DNA of 43,775 bases from a virus. The stretch lies in IMG/VR virus record IMGVR_UViG_3300009091_000006, positions 1-43,775 of that record; one strand, given 5' to 3'. Position 1 is the stretch's first letter, and each line of letters opens with the position of its first letter. A program made the translations under genes and the position numbers. Of the stretch, positions 13,088-21,362 are shown piece after piece. The notes beneath the pieces are model-generated. The model was not told the origin of the DNA. It was given only the letters and a program-made list of their open reading frames with translations, and did not search any database.

Positions 13088-13720
13088 ATGGCAACTCCAC
13101 TAGAGCAACTCCAAGAACTTCTGACTTCTCCTAAAGTAGTAGCTTGGGCCGAAGGAGTGCAGGGTAGAATGGCTCATCCACTAGAAGCTATTGCACAAGC
13201 TTCTCAAGAATTTACAAAGCAACCAGTGGATGAGCTAACTTCCTCTCTCATAAGTGGTGGAGTGGGTTCTATACGCCGCCCATTACGAGATAACTTCATA
13301 CGAATGCTGCAAGATGAGGTTCCTATACTACATAGAGAAATTAGTGCAGGAAAACTTTTAGATATGACAGGAGGAGGCTCACCATTTGGTGCTCCTAGAG
13401 AACACTATGCAGAACTTCCAGAAATGGCATTAGGCCAGGGTAGTAATAGGGGAATACGCTACAGTATCTCAACTGAGGGGATTAGAGGAAAGACTAACCT
13501 AGATAAACCATTGTTAGATAAAGCATATGAGCAGGGAGCTGGAGAATTCTTAGTAGATGCTCAACCAAGTGATATCCTTAAGCGTATGAAATCGCTAGAG
13601 ATCACTGAAGAGGCCTATACTGGTCTGTCTAAAGTTGAGCGCAGAAGAATTGATAATCTGCTATCGCACCTAGAGCAGCAAGGCGTAAAAGTGTCAAAAG
13701 TAAAGAAGTATAGTAGATGA
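13088..13720 (+). CDS. Unknown 210-aa protein between TerS and TerL
   Basis: A 210-aa soluble protein. The N-terminal half is helical with a Gly/Ser turn (LISGGVGSIRRPLRDNF). Residues about 137-165 read NRGIRYSISTEGIRGKTN and then KAYEQGAGEFLV, a pattern that reminds me of small domains in phage polyvalent or head-associated proteins; this is memory, not a match. The C-terminus is a Lys/Arg-rich helix and tail. It overlaps TerL by 4 bases (ATGA), so the two are coupled. It might be packaged or assist the terminase, but function is open. Confidence 0.65.
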   Translation: MATPLEQLQELLTSPKVVAWAEGVQGRMAHPLEAIAQASQEFTKQPVDELTSSLISGGVGSIRRPLRDNFIRMLQDEVPILHREISAGKLLDMTGGGSPFGAPREHYAELPEMALGQGSNRGIRYSISTEGIRGKTNLDKPLLDKAYEQGAGEFLVDAQPSDILKRMKSLEITEEAYTGLSKVERRRIDNLLSHLEQQGVKVSKVKKYSR

Positions 13721-15210
13721 GCCAAGATGAAGTCCAAGACATAAACGTCTCTCTATCTGATGCCTACGAAAGAGGCAGGGCAGATATTAATTTTTTTAGT
13801 GCTCTCTGTATGCCAACTGTTTGCCTTTACTCTCTTCCTGAGTTCTATATAGTAGTCTGGAAACTCTTCGTAGAATTTTACGAAAGCGATGATGAGGAGT
13901 TAGGAGATTTACTTCGCTTTGCTCTAGGCTTACCTCGTGGCCATGCTAAGACTACTTTCATTAAAATCCTAATATGCTGGCTGATAGTCTATGACAAAGT
14001 CTCCTTTGCCTTGATAGTCTGCTCTAACTCAGACTTAGCCGACAATTTATTGAGTGATATTAACGACATCCTTGCTTCTCCTAATATGGAAGCAGTCTAC
14101 GGACAGTGGGCGGCCGCCCTAGCTACTGACAGTGCAGACACTAAGAAAGCTGCCTATCATGGAAGACCTGTAGTTCTAGTAGCTAGAGGTTGGAGCGCCG
14201 GAGTTCGTGGTATTAACCTCAAGAACCAGCGTCCAGACTTCATCTTCTGTGACGACGTACAGACTAGAAAGAATGATGAATCTCCTACAGAGAGACTAAA
14301 TTTATTAAAAGAGTTGGTAGGAACAATCTTTAAGTCTTTAGCTCCTCGTGGTAAGAGACTAATAGCCTATGTAGGTAACATGTATTCTGAAGATTGTATT
14401 CTTAATCAGTTTAAAAACTCTTCTACTTGGATTTCTATGATTACTGGAGCGATATTAGAAACAGGAGAGCCGCTCTGGCCAGCCCTCCACTCTATAAGAG
14501 CTCTAAAAGAATCCTATGAGCATGACGAACAACTAGGATTAGCCCATGTCTGGTTTGCAGAGGTAATGAATGACCCTCAATCTATAGCTCTTTCCTTACT
14601 TCCTAATCCTATTCCTCCTTGTCCTCTAACTAAGATAGAAGATCCTGATGGAGTCTTCATAACGATAGACCCAGCAGGCTTTAGAAAGACTTCAGATGAT
14701 AATGTAATAGCAGTTCATTATATATTCGATTCTAAGGGTTATATAGCTGCTACCTCCAAAGGTATAATGGATCCTCAAGAACTCGTCAGAACTGCCTTAA
14801 CTATGGCAATAGAGCATGGAGCTTCACTTATAGGAGTAGAAGATACCGGCTACCAACAAACTCTAGTATTCTGGCTTGAACATTTCATAAAAGTCTATAA
14901 TATAACTGGCATAGCAGTAGTACCTCTCAAGCCTCATGGAAGAAGTAAAGAATCTCGTATCCGCCAGTTCATAGCAGAACTTTATAAACTCAATTACTTC
15001 ATCCTATGTCCTACAACTCGTAGAGACTATACTTGGCAAGCTTCCTGCTACAAAGTAGGAAAGTCTGACAATAGAGATGACTTACTAGATGCTATAGCTT
15101 ACGGCCTAGATATTAGAAACGAATATTGGAACAGGATAACAAACACCAAGAGAGCAGCAAAAGAACTAGCGGGAATTTGTGGAGTAATAGGCGATAATAC
15201 ACCATTCTAA
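13717..15210 (+). CDS. Terminase large subunit (TerL), 497 aa
   Basis: The DNA-packaging ATPase and nuclease. Walker A is GLPRGHAKTT (residues 71-80) and Walker B is FIFCDD (175-180). A coupling segment follows (AYVGNMYSEDC, 217-227). The RNase H-like nuclease domain shows its acidic residues in ITIDPAG (D318), GVEDTGY (E375/D376) and DDLLDAIAY (D454/D455/D458). Length and motif order match tailed-phage TerL. The ASCE motor translocates DNA into the prohead at the portal encoded two genes downstream. Confidence 0.93.
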   Translation: MSQDEVQDINVSLSDAYERGRADINFFSALCMPTVCLYSLPEFYIVVWKLFVEFYESDDEELGDLLRFALGLPRGHAKTTFIKILICWLIVYDKVSFALIVCSNSDLADNLLSDINDILASPNMEAVYGQWAAALATDSADTKKAAYHGRPVVLVARGWSAGVRGINLKNQRPDFIFCDDVQTRKNDESPTERLNLLKELVGTIFKSLAPRGKRLIAYVGNMYSEDCILNQFKNSSTWISMITGAILETGEPLWPALHSIRALKESYEHDEQLGLAHVWFAEVMNDPQSIALSLLPNPIPPCPLTKIEDPDGVFITIDPAGFRKTSDDNVIAVHYIFDSKGYIAATSKGIMDPQELVRTALTMAIEHGASLIGVEDTGYQQTLVFWLEHFIKVYNITGIAVVPLKPHGRSKESRIRQFIAELYKLNYFILCPTTRRDYTWQASCYKVGKSDNRDDLLDAIAYGLDIRNEYWNRITNTKRAAKELAGICGVIGDNTPF

Positions 15211-15223
15211 AAGGAATAAGACT

Positions 15224-15421
15224 ATGATGAAGGAAGCGAATAAAGAGCAAGGAATGTGTATGGATGATGTAGAGCTTACTCTCCGTAGATTCGCCACAGA
15301 ACAAAAAGATGAAGCTCTTATGAAACTCTTAAGTTCTATGTTCACAGAAACAGCTGAGCAGAAGGTAAAGCATGAAACTGCTAAGGGTGATAAGATGGAA
15401 GACTCTAAGGAAAAGGAATAA
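15224..15421 (+). CDS. Small charged helical protein, 65 aa
   Basis: A 65-aa protein between TerL and portal with AAGGAATAAGACT before its ATG. It is almost wholly helical and highly charged, with a hydrophobic patch EALMKLLSSMFTETAEQK and a Lys/Glu-rich tail. No family is recognised. Location suggests an assembly or packaging accessory. A second Met-Lys start is equally possible. Confidence 0.65.
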   Translation: MMKEANKEQGMCMDDVELTLRRFATEQKDEALMKLLSSMFTETAEQKVKHETAKGDKMEDSKEKE

Positions 15422-15424
15422 ATA

Positions 15425-17392
15425 ATGGCAACCCCACAACAAACTCCAGCTAATAAATCTTCTCTCCTCATCCCCTCTGAGGAAGCTCAAAAGCTAATAA
15501 TCGAATATACTACTCGAATGCTCACAGAGCATAAGAAGTTCAACGATTATCAAGCTAAGATGGAAGCTATTGACGTAGCCTATGCTCGCTATCAATCTAA
15601 TAAAGACTCCACTACTGGGATAGTCTCTCAGCAAGGAATCGACGCGGCCACTACTCCAGTAGGAGTTCTTAACCTTCCTTCTACAGTTCCACCAGTCCTA
15701 GTCTCTCAAGTAGATTCTATGGTAGCCTACTTAGCTGATGTGTTCCTGTCTGGCTCTCCGCTCTTTCCTATAGTCTCCAATCCCTCTAACCGAGTTGAAG
15801 CTGAGACCCTAGAGAGCTTAATAGATGATCATGCCACCCTCGGCGGCTATGCTCGTCAACTTCTTATGTTCTTCAAGGATGGAGTAAAGTATAACATCTC
15901 CGCTATAGAAGCTGATTGGGTTTCCATAGATCAATATTCCTTGGCGGACACCCTAGAATCTACAGCACAGAAACTTTCAAAGGTTTCTACTTTCTATACC
16001 AAACTCAAGCGCTGGGATCCCTATAATACAGTGTGGGATCATAATGTCTCTCCAGGAGACGTAGCTCAAGAAGGAGATTACGCAGGTCATATTGAAATTC
16101 TTTCAAGGACTAAACTCAAGAGACTCTTAACTCGCTTAAGTGTAGAGGGTGAAGTTATTAACGCAAGGGAAGCAATTAAAGCTTCTCCCACTTCTGGAGC
16201 TGAGTCCTTCACTAACTACAGAATGCATCCTCAAGTCTCGGATTATATAACATCTCGTAGGCCTATTGATGGACTTAATTACTATGAATATATAACAGGT
16301 AACAAAGAGACTTCAGGAAGACTCACATCTGGTAACTACGAAGTCTTTACCTTCTATGCTAGGATTCTACCAGATGAGTTTAAGTTAAAAGGAACGGAAT
16401 CTAGAACTCCACAAATCTGGAAGTTTAGAGTTGTTAATGGCGCTATAGTAATTCAAGCTAAAAGGATTATCTCAGCCTATGATTTCCTGCCAGTTCTCTT
16501 TGGCCAGCCTCTGGAAGATGGCTTAGGTAATCAAACTCAGTCGATAGCTGAAGCTTCTATTCCCTTCCAGCAAGCAGCAGCTACCCTAGTTAATATAAGA
16601 TTCAATGCAGCTAGAAGAGCAGTTTCAGACCGAGCTTTATATGACTCTGACCTTATAAAATCTTCTGATATCAATGCCCCAGTTCCAGCTGCTAAGATAC
16701 CAGTTAAGTCTAATTCCTTAGATTCTAACAAAAGGATTCAAGATGCTTATCACCAAATTCCTTTTGATTCTCGTGGTACTGAGACAACAATCCAAGACGC
16801 TATGGCAATAGTAGGATTTGGGAAAGAGCTTTCCGGCATTAACAATCCTATGCAAGGTAAGTTCCAGAAAGGTAATAAGAGTGTAAAAGAGTGGGATGAT
16901 ACTATGGGAGGAGCAGATGCTCGCTTGCGCCTACCAGCTTTAACTCTAGAGTATCAAGTCTTTATGCCTCTCAAAGAACTTATTAAACTCAATATCTACC
17001 AATATGGCCAAGATTCTATTACAGTATCACAGAGAACAGGTAAAGAGTTTGAAGTTAAGATCTCTAAACTCAGAGAGAAAGTTCTTTCCTTTAGAGTTGC
17101 AGATGGTTATACTCCTAAGTCTAAACTTGCTGCTACAGACTCTATTATGCAACTTATGCAACTCTTAGGTCAATCTCAACCTCTTCAAGCTACTATGGGC
17201 AACATGCTTCCTGGAATGTTTGTCCACTTAGCACAACTCATGGGAGTAAGAGGTCTTGAAGAGTATGCGCCACAACCAGAGCAAGCACAGCAGAATCTTC
17301 AAGCTTCTCAAGCAATAGAACAACAGAGAGTAGATCAACAAGGAATGGTAGCTCAAGCTCAGGCAGCAGCTGCTCAACAACCACAACAATAA
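15425..17392 (+). CDS. Portal protein, 655 aa
   Basis: The size, the position directly after TerL, and the composition fit a podovirus-type portal (head-tail connector). The N-terminal 60 residues are helical (EEAQKLIIEYTTRMLTEHKK). A stem-like region with VDSMVAYLADVF follows at about 98-109, and the C-terminal 70 residues are rich in Gln/Ala (QQNLQASQAIEQQRVDQQ), as in many portal barrels. It would form a dodecamer at one capsid vertex. No catalytic motif is expected. The family was inferred from length, order and helical pattern. Confidence 0.85.
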   Translation: MATPQQTPANKSSLLIPSEEAQKLIIEYTTRMLTEHKKFNDYQAKMEAIDVAYARYQSNKDSTTGIVSQQGIDAATTPVGVLNLPSTVPPVLVSQVDSMVAYLADVFLSGSPLFPIVSNPSNRVEAETLESLIDDHATLGGYARQLLMFFKDGVKYNISAIEADWVSIDQYSLADTLESTAQKLSKVSTFYTKLKRWDPYNTVWDHNVSPGDVAQEGDYAGHIEILSRTKLKRLLTRLSVEGEVINAREAIKASPTSGAESFTNYRMHPQVSDYITSRRPIDGLNYYEYITGNKETSGRLTSGNYEVFTFYARILPDEFKLKGTESRTPQIWKFRVVNGAIVIQAKRIISAYDFLPVLFGQPLEDGLGNQTQSIAEASIPFQQAAATLVNIRFNAARRAVSDRALYDSDLIKSSDINAPVPAAKIPVKSNSLDSNKRIQDAYHQIPFDSRGTETTIQDAMAIVGFGKELSGINNPMQGKFQKGNKSVKEWDDTMGGADARLRLPALTLEYQVFMPLKELIKLNIYQYGQDSITVSQRTGKEFEVKISKLREKVLSFRVADGYTPKSKLAATDSIMQLMQLLGQSQPLQATMGNMLPGMFVHLAQLMGVRGLEEYAPQPEQAQQNLQASQAIEQQRVDQQGMVAQAQAAAAQQPQQ

Positions 17393-17401
17393 GGAATTAT
17401 T

Positions 17402-17671
17402 ATGTTCAATACTCAAACGCTAACTAAGACAGAAGAGGATATCCTTGTTGATCTCCTTACCAATCCTGTTATAAAGAAATATCTCTCCATTCTAGCAATG
17501 GAAGATACTAAAGAACTCTTAGCATTCCCTGCTAATAGTAAAACCGCCCAAGAGATAGCTATTGCACATGCAACCGTGCAAGGTAAACTCTCTGTAATAT
17601 CAACCCTGTATTCAATCACCAAACAAGAAAAGGAGCAATACCATGAGCAATTTCATCGCAGACATGTTTAA
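17402..17671 (+). CDS. Small protein between portal and scaffold, 89 aa
   Basis: A helical 89-aa protein (EEDILVDLLTNPVIKKYLSI, then AHATVQGKLSVISTLYSIT) with a polar tail ending HRRHV. Its last 29 bases overlap the start of the scaffold gene in another frame. No family is recognised. The place between portal and scaffold suggests a head-assembly accessory. Confidence 0.7.
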   Translation: MFNTQTLTKTEEDILVDLLTNPVIKKYLSILAMEDTKELLAFPANSKTAQEIAIAHATVQGKLSVISTLYSITKQEKEQYHEQFHRRHV

Positions 17672-18338
17672 ACCTAAAGAGGTAGCCCCTATCAAGGTAG
17701 AGGTCTCTAACTCAGAGAATCCTGGTACTAAGGAAGGTACTGACCCGAACAATCCAAAGAATCATACCGAAAATCCCCTTGATTCCTACGCCAAGATGTT
17801 TGAGAATGCTACTAAGCAATCAGACAACGTAGCTCCTGCTTTCTCACTTGATCCTTCTGTCCTTGCAGATGTCTCTAGCAAGATGGACTTTACTAAGGGT
17901 ATCAACCCAGAATTGGTAAAGAAAGCTCAAGAGGGTGATGCTAATTCTATGATGCAACTGATTCAAGAAGTTGGTCGTAACTCATATCGTGCTTCCCTAG
18001 AGCACGCCACAAAGCTCACAGAGACTCACCTCGGACAACGCTCTGACTTCGAGTCTAAGAGAGTTCAGCAAGGAGTAAAGCAACAACTTACTTCTGATGC
18101 TCTCTCTTCCAATGCCAACTACAACCACCCAGTAATTAAGAACGAACTTAACAGGATTGCTAGAGATTTCGCTAGTTCTCCAGAGTATGCAGATGCTTCT
18201 CCTCAGCAGATAGCTAGTGCTGCTAAGAAGTATTTGGATGACATTCATAACGCTATGAATCCTGCCGATAAATCTAAGGATTCTGCTGGTAATACTAAGC
18301 CTGCTGAAGTAGACTATATGGCTTACATCACAGGTTAG
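17643..18338 (+). CDS. Putative scaffolding protein, 231 aa
   Basis: A hydrophilic 231-aa protein, Asn/Pro/Ser-rich in the first 60 residues and helical afterwards, with DANSMMQLIQEVGRNSYRAS and a C-terminal segment PQQIASAAKKYLDDIHNAM. Such disordered-then-helical proteins directly before the coat gene are typical scaffolds that guide prohead assembly and are later lost. The ribosome site AAGGAG is good. The call rests on position and composition, not on a conserved motif. Confidence 0.75.
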   Translation: MSNFIADMFKPKEVAPIKVEVSNSENPGTKEGTDPNNPKNHTENPLDSYAKMFENATKQSDNVAPAFSLDPSVLADVSSKMDFTKGINPELVKKAQEGDANSMMQLIQEVGRNSYRASLEHATKLTETHLGQRSDFESKRVQQGVKQQLTSDALSSNANYNHPVIKNELNRIARDFASSPEYADASPQQIASAAKKYLDDIHNAMNPADKSKDSAGNTKPAEVDYMAYITG

Positions 18339-18374
18339 TTTTAAACTTTTTAACTCTTATAAAGGAACTACAAA

Positions 18375-19577
18375 ATGCCACTCTTAACTGGTGTATTTAA
18401 TACTTCTCTGAATCCTGCGGAACTCAATGCCCGTAGTTTCTCGGATACAATCCTTCGACTCTTCCCTAATGGCTCCGCCCCTCTCTTTGCACTGGCCTCT
18501 AAAGCTGGTAAGAAGGTTGCAAAGTCTTCTACTCATGGTTACTTCTCCAAGACTATGACGTTCGTAACCACCACTTCTACAGCTGGTGATACGAACGTAG
18601 CTACTTCCTTGACAGTAGGTTCTACTACTGGCATGACAGCTAACATGGTTCTGCATAATGTAAGGACTCGTGAGAACTATCGTATTGTCAGTGTAACTGA
18701 TGCAACTACTGTAGTTGTTACTCGTGCATTCGGGCGTGTTACAGCAGCAGCTCTGAATGCAGCAGATAAGATTCTGCAAGTAGGTACTGCCTTTGCAGAA
18801 GGTTCTCTGCGTCCAGCATCTCGTCAACTGGCAACGACTTATATTGCTAACTATACTCAAATTTTCCGTAATGCTTGGGGGTTGACTGATACTGCTCGTG
18901 CTTCCCTCTCTGAGATTGGCTACAGCAACGTAAGCGAAAGTCGTAGAGACTGCTCCCTGTTCCATTCAGTAGACATGGAGAGTGCAATCCTCTTCGGTCA
19001 AGCTAAGATGGATACCACGACAGCACAACCTACTCATTCGACTCAAGGTATCATTGATGCTATCTATCAATATGCTCCTGGTAATGTGAATGCGGCAGGT
19101 GGTACTACGACCTATCCTCAGTTGGTTGCCTTGGTAGAAGAGTTCTTCAACTACTCTACTGATATTGGTAACAATGGTGAGCGTATCGGCTTCGTAGATC
19201 GTAAAGCTATGCAAGTCATGACCGATATTGGTCGCCTGTCTGGTCAAATTCAGATTATGACCTCTGAGACTGGCTTTGGTATGAAGTTCACTAGTTTCCG
19301 CTTCTATCAAGGTACTATCAATCTGGTACAGCATCCTCTGATGAATGGCCTCGATCCTACTGGTGGTAATATGCTAGTAGTAGACTTGGCTGCTGTCAAA
19401 CTGGCTTATATGGCTGGTCGTGATGCAGTTCCAGAAGAGTATGGCGTTGGTATGAAGTCTGTAGAACTAGGCACTGATGGTATCGGTGGTTCTCTGACCT
19501 CTGAGTTCGCAGTAGAACTCATCAACCCATTCGCTTGTGGCTATGTTACTGGCTTGACCGCTGGTGCTGCTGGTTAA
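18375..19577 (+). CDS. Major capsid protein, SU10/DUF5309-like, 400 aa
   Basis: A 400-aa coat protein. The opening NTSLNPAELNARSFSDTILR and LFPNGSAPLFALASK (about residues 9-44) is what I recognise in the SU10-type/DUF5309 coat family with the HK97 fold. A Thr/Val-rich insertion (about 60-125) is probably the E-loop or I-domain region. Later segments with GFVDRKAMQVM and PEEYGVGMKSVE fit the axial and peripheral domains. The coding sequence uses clearly more Leu-CTG, Arg-CGT and Gly-GGT codons than neighbouring genes, consistent with very high expression. A terminator follows at once. Confidence 0.88.
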   Translation: MPLLTGVFNTSLNPAELNARSFSDTILRLFPNGSAPLFALASKAGKKVAKSSTHGYFSKTMTFVTTTSTAGDTNVATSLTVGSTTGMTANMVLHNVRTRENYRIVSVTDATTVVVTRAFGRVTAAALNAADKILQVGTAFAEGSLRPASRQLATTYIANYTQIFRNAWGLTDTARASLSEIGYSNVSESRRDCSLFHSVDMESAILFGQAKMDTTTAQPTHSTQGIIDAIYQYAPGNVNAAGGTTTYPQLVALVEEFFNYSTDIGNNGERIGFVDRKAMQVMTDIGRLSGQIQIMTSETGFGMKFTSFRFYQGTINLVQHPLMNGLDPTGGNMLVVDLAAVKLAYMAGRDAVPEEYGVGMKSVELGTDGIGGSLTSEFAVELINPFACGYVTGLTAGAAG

Positions 19578-19580
19578 GGT

Positions 19581-19656
19581 TAAAAGCGAAGGGCTTTTAG
19601 CAACCTAGGATTGGGTTATCCTCCTTTCCCTAACAAGTCCTAGGTTGCTTTTCTTT
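19581..19656 (+). terminator. Terminator after the major capsid gene
   Basis: Two hairpins follow the stop codon. A 7-bp TAAAAGC/GCTTTTA (19581-19599) comes first, then a 12-bp perfect stem AGCAACCTAGGA/TCCTAGGTTGCT (19599-19610 with 19638-19649) leading into a T-rich run. This probably stops most transcripts after the coat gene and lowers expression of downstream genes. Confidence 0.85.
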
Positions 19657-19669
19657 TAAGGAAACTAAT

Positions 19670-19873
19670 ATGTCAATCATTATCCCAATAGTAGAAACTA
19701 AAAAAGCTGTAGAAGAAAAGAAGGAATATAGGGTAACCTCGCATCCTTTTACCTTCAAAACAGGTTCTTCAATCTTAAAACCCTCTATTGAGGGAATCTA
19801 CACTCCTAAGTCTAAGGAAGATACTGAATTCCTAGACTGGCAAGTAAAGAAACAAAACATTTCTTACTCTTAA
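19670..19873 (+). CDS. Small protein downstream of capsid gene, 67 aa
   Basis: A 67-aa basic protein (VETKKAVEEKKEYRVTSHPF near the start) with a short C-terminal segment TEFLDWQVKKQN. No family is recognised. It starts after AAGGAAAC and lies between the coat terminator and the decoration-like gene. A minor head component is possible. Confidence 0.7.
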   Translation: MSIIIPIVETKKAVEEKKEYRVTSHPFTFKTGSSILKPSIEGIYTPKSKEDTEFLDWQVKKQNISYS

Positions 19874-19897
19874 ACTTTATAGAAAGAAGGTGATATC

Positions 19898-20431
19898 ATG
19901 GTAGCTCAAATCATAGCACTAAATTCCGATGGTGCTTATTCTCTCGAAACAGTAGCAGCTCTTGGTGCAGTAACAGCTTCGGCGGGCGGCGGACTAGACC
20001 TTACAGCAAATGACATCACACTGGATGCTACCGTAGATGGTAAGGGTTTGCTTAATACAGCTGGAGTTCTCTCTGTAGTTCTTCCAGGACGTGGTGCTCA
20101 GACTGCTATTACTACCGCTGGTGCTGGCGTCTTGACTGCAGCTGGTATTGTAGCAGGTCTTATCATGCGCACTGGCCCAACCGCAGCTTACACTGATACC
20201 ACAGATACAGCAGTAGCTATCATTGCAGCCTTGAATGATCCAGCTATTGGCGACTCGTGGGAGTTTACTCATGTAAATGGAGTAGCTCATATCTGTACTC
20301 TGGCAGGCGGTGTTGGTGTTACTCTGGCTGGCGTTACTGATAATGCAGCATCTAAAGTGCGTAGGTATCATTGCCAGATGACAGCCGCTGCCACTGTTAC
20401 TATCACTGGTATAGGTGAACTGGTAGCTTAA
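19898..20431 (+). CDS. Putative head decoration or minor structural protein, 177 aa
   Basis: A 177-aa Ala/Gly/Thr/Val-rich protein with repeated beta-type segments (TANDITLDATVDGKGLLN, AVAIIAALNDPAIGDSWEF, ATVTITGIGELV). The composition suits an exposed beta-structured virion protein, such as a capsid decoration or spike protein. Location right after the capsid gene supports this. It has an AAGAAGGTG ribosome site. No named family is recognised. Confidence 0.6.
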   Translation: MVAQIIALNSDGAYSLETVAALGAVTASAGGGLDLTANDITLDATVDGKGLLNTAGVLSVVLPGRGAQTAITTAGAGVLTAAGIVAGLIMRTGPTAAYTDTTDTAVAIIAALNDPAIGDSWEFTHVNGVAHICTLAGGVGVTLAGVTDNAASKVRRYHCQMTAAATVTITGIGELVA

Positions 20432-20510
20432 CAAAAGTTTTAGACTGTTTAAGTCTCCTTACTTAGTAATAGGTAGGGAGCTTTAAGAAGTTTAATGAAA
20501 GGGAACAAGA

Positions 20511-21083
20511 ATGAACTTCACAGAGATTCATACAGAAGTCTTAAGACTAACAAAGCGTCCCGATAAGACGGTCGAAGCCGCTACTGCTATTAACAGGGTG
20601 GTTTCTTTTTTGACTCTTAAAGGCAATTTCGCGCAAGACTTCCTAGAATCTTCTTTGACAGTAGATTCTACTTCCTATGGCACAACTATAGCTTTAACTG
20701 CTCTGACAAGATTTAGGAAGTTCAAATATATGAAGCCAACAGGAAAAAGATACTACTTATCTCCTTTAGCAGCTGACATGATCCTTACGCCTAAAGGTAA
20801 TGTTCAACCTAATGTCTATTATGTAAGTGGGACTTCCTTAACCTATACTCTTAGTGAGTTAACTACTGCTCTGGAAGTAGGTTACTTCTCTTATGCTCCA
20901 ACTTTAGATGCAGTAGTTCTTCCAACTCACTGGATGTTTACTATCATGCCTTATGCTATTATAGATCTGGCTGCGGCTAAGGTCTTCATGGATTGTGGGG
21001 ATGAGGCTTCCTCAAGACTCTCTACAGCTACTGGGATGGAATTCTTTTTAGCAGCTAGAAGAGATATGCAGGAGAATGAATAA
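20511..21083 (+). CDS. Head-tail adaptor-like protein, 190 aa
   Basis: A 190-aa protein beginning with helical MNFTEIHTEVLRLTKRPDKT, a form often seen in podoviral adaptor proteins that ring the portal. A beta domain follows (VDSTSYGTTIALTALTRFRK), and then a long C-terminal helix with PYAIIDLAAAKVFMDCGDE. The preceding 79-base gap holds a 5-bp hairpin AGACT/AGTCT and a GGGAAC ribosome site. Assignment rests on the pattern and order (capsid, decoration, adaptor, fibres). Its stop overlaps the next start as TAATG. Confidence 0.65.
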   Translation: MNFTEIHTEVLRLTKRPDKTVEAATAINRVVSFLTLKGNFAQDFLESSLTVDSTSYGTTIALTALTRFRKFKYMKPTGKRYYLSPLAADMILTPKGNVQPNVYYVSGTSLTYTLSELTTALEVGYFSYAPTLDAVVLPTHWMFTIMPYAIIDLAAAKVFMDCGDEASSRLSTATGMEFFLAARRDMQENE

Positions 21084-21361
21084 TGACTGCCTTTGTTCCT
21101 AAAGGAACTTCTGGAGCAGGAACTGGAACTTCAGCTCACTCTTCTTTAACTGGTTTACAAGGTGGAGGGGCTGGGCAATACTATCACCTTACTGCAGCAG
21201 AGTATGCTTCTCTATCAGGTCTAACCTCAGTCTCTCATTACGAGCCTGTGCTAGCTTCAGTAAATGGCAATTTAGATGTAACTTACATAGCAGGAACTTC
21301 TCTGGTTCCTGACTTTCTTCTCTCCTCTACAGGAGATATTATCATGGGAATAGGAGCATAG
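21083..21361 (+). CDS. Small tail-fibre-like protein, 92 aa
   Basis: A 92-aa Ser/Gly/Thr-rich protein. Residues 18-43 include HSSLTGLQGGGAGQYYHLTA, a motif common in phage tail fibres and hinge segments, where HSSL-LQGG and QYYHLT recur. It is much shorter than a full fibre, so it is likely a connector or adaptor piece preceding the main fibre gene, one base downstream. Confidence 0.75.
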   Translation: MTAFVPKGTSGAGTGTSAHSSLTGLQGGGAGQYYHLTAAEYASLSGLTSVSHYEPVLASVNGNLDVTYIAGTSLVPDFLLSSTGDIIMGIGA

Positions 21362-21362
21362 A

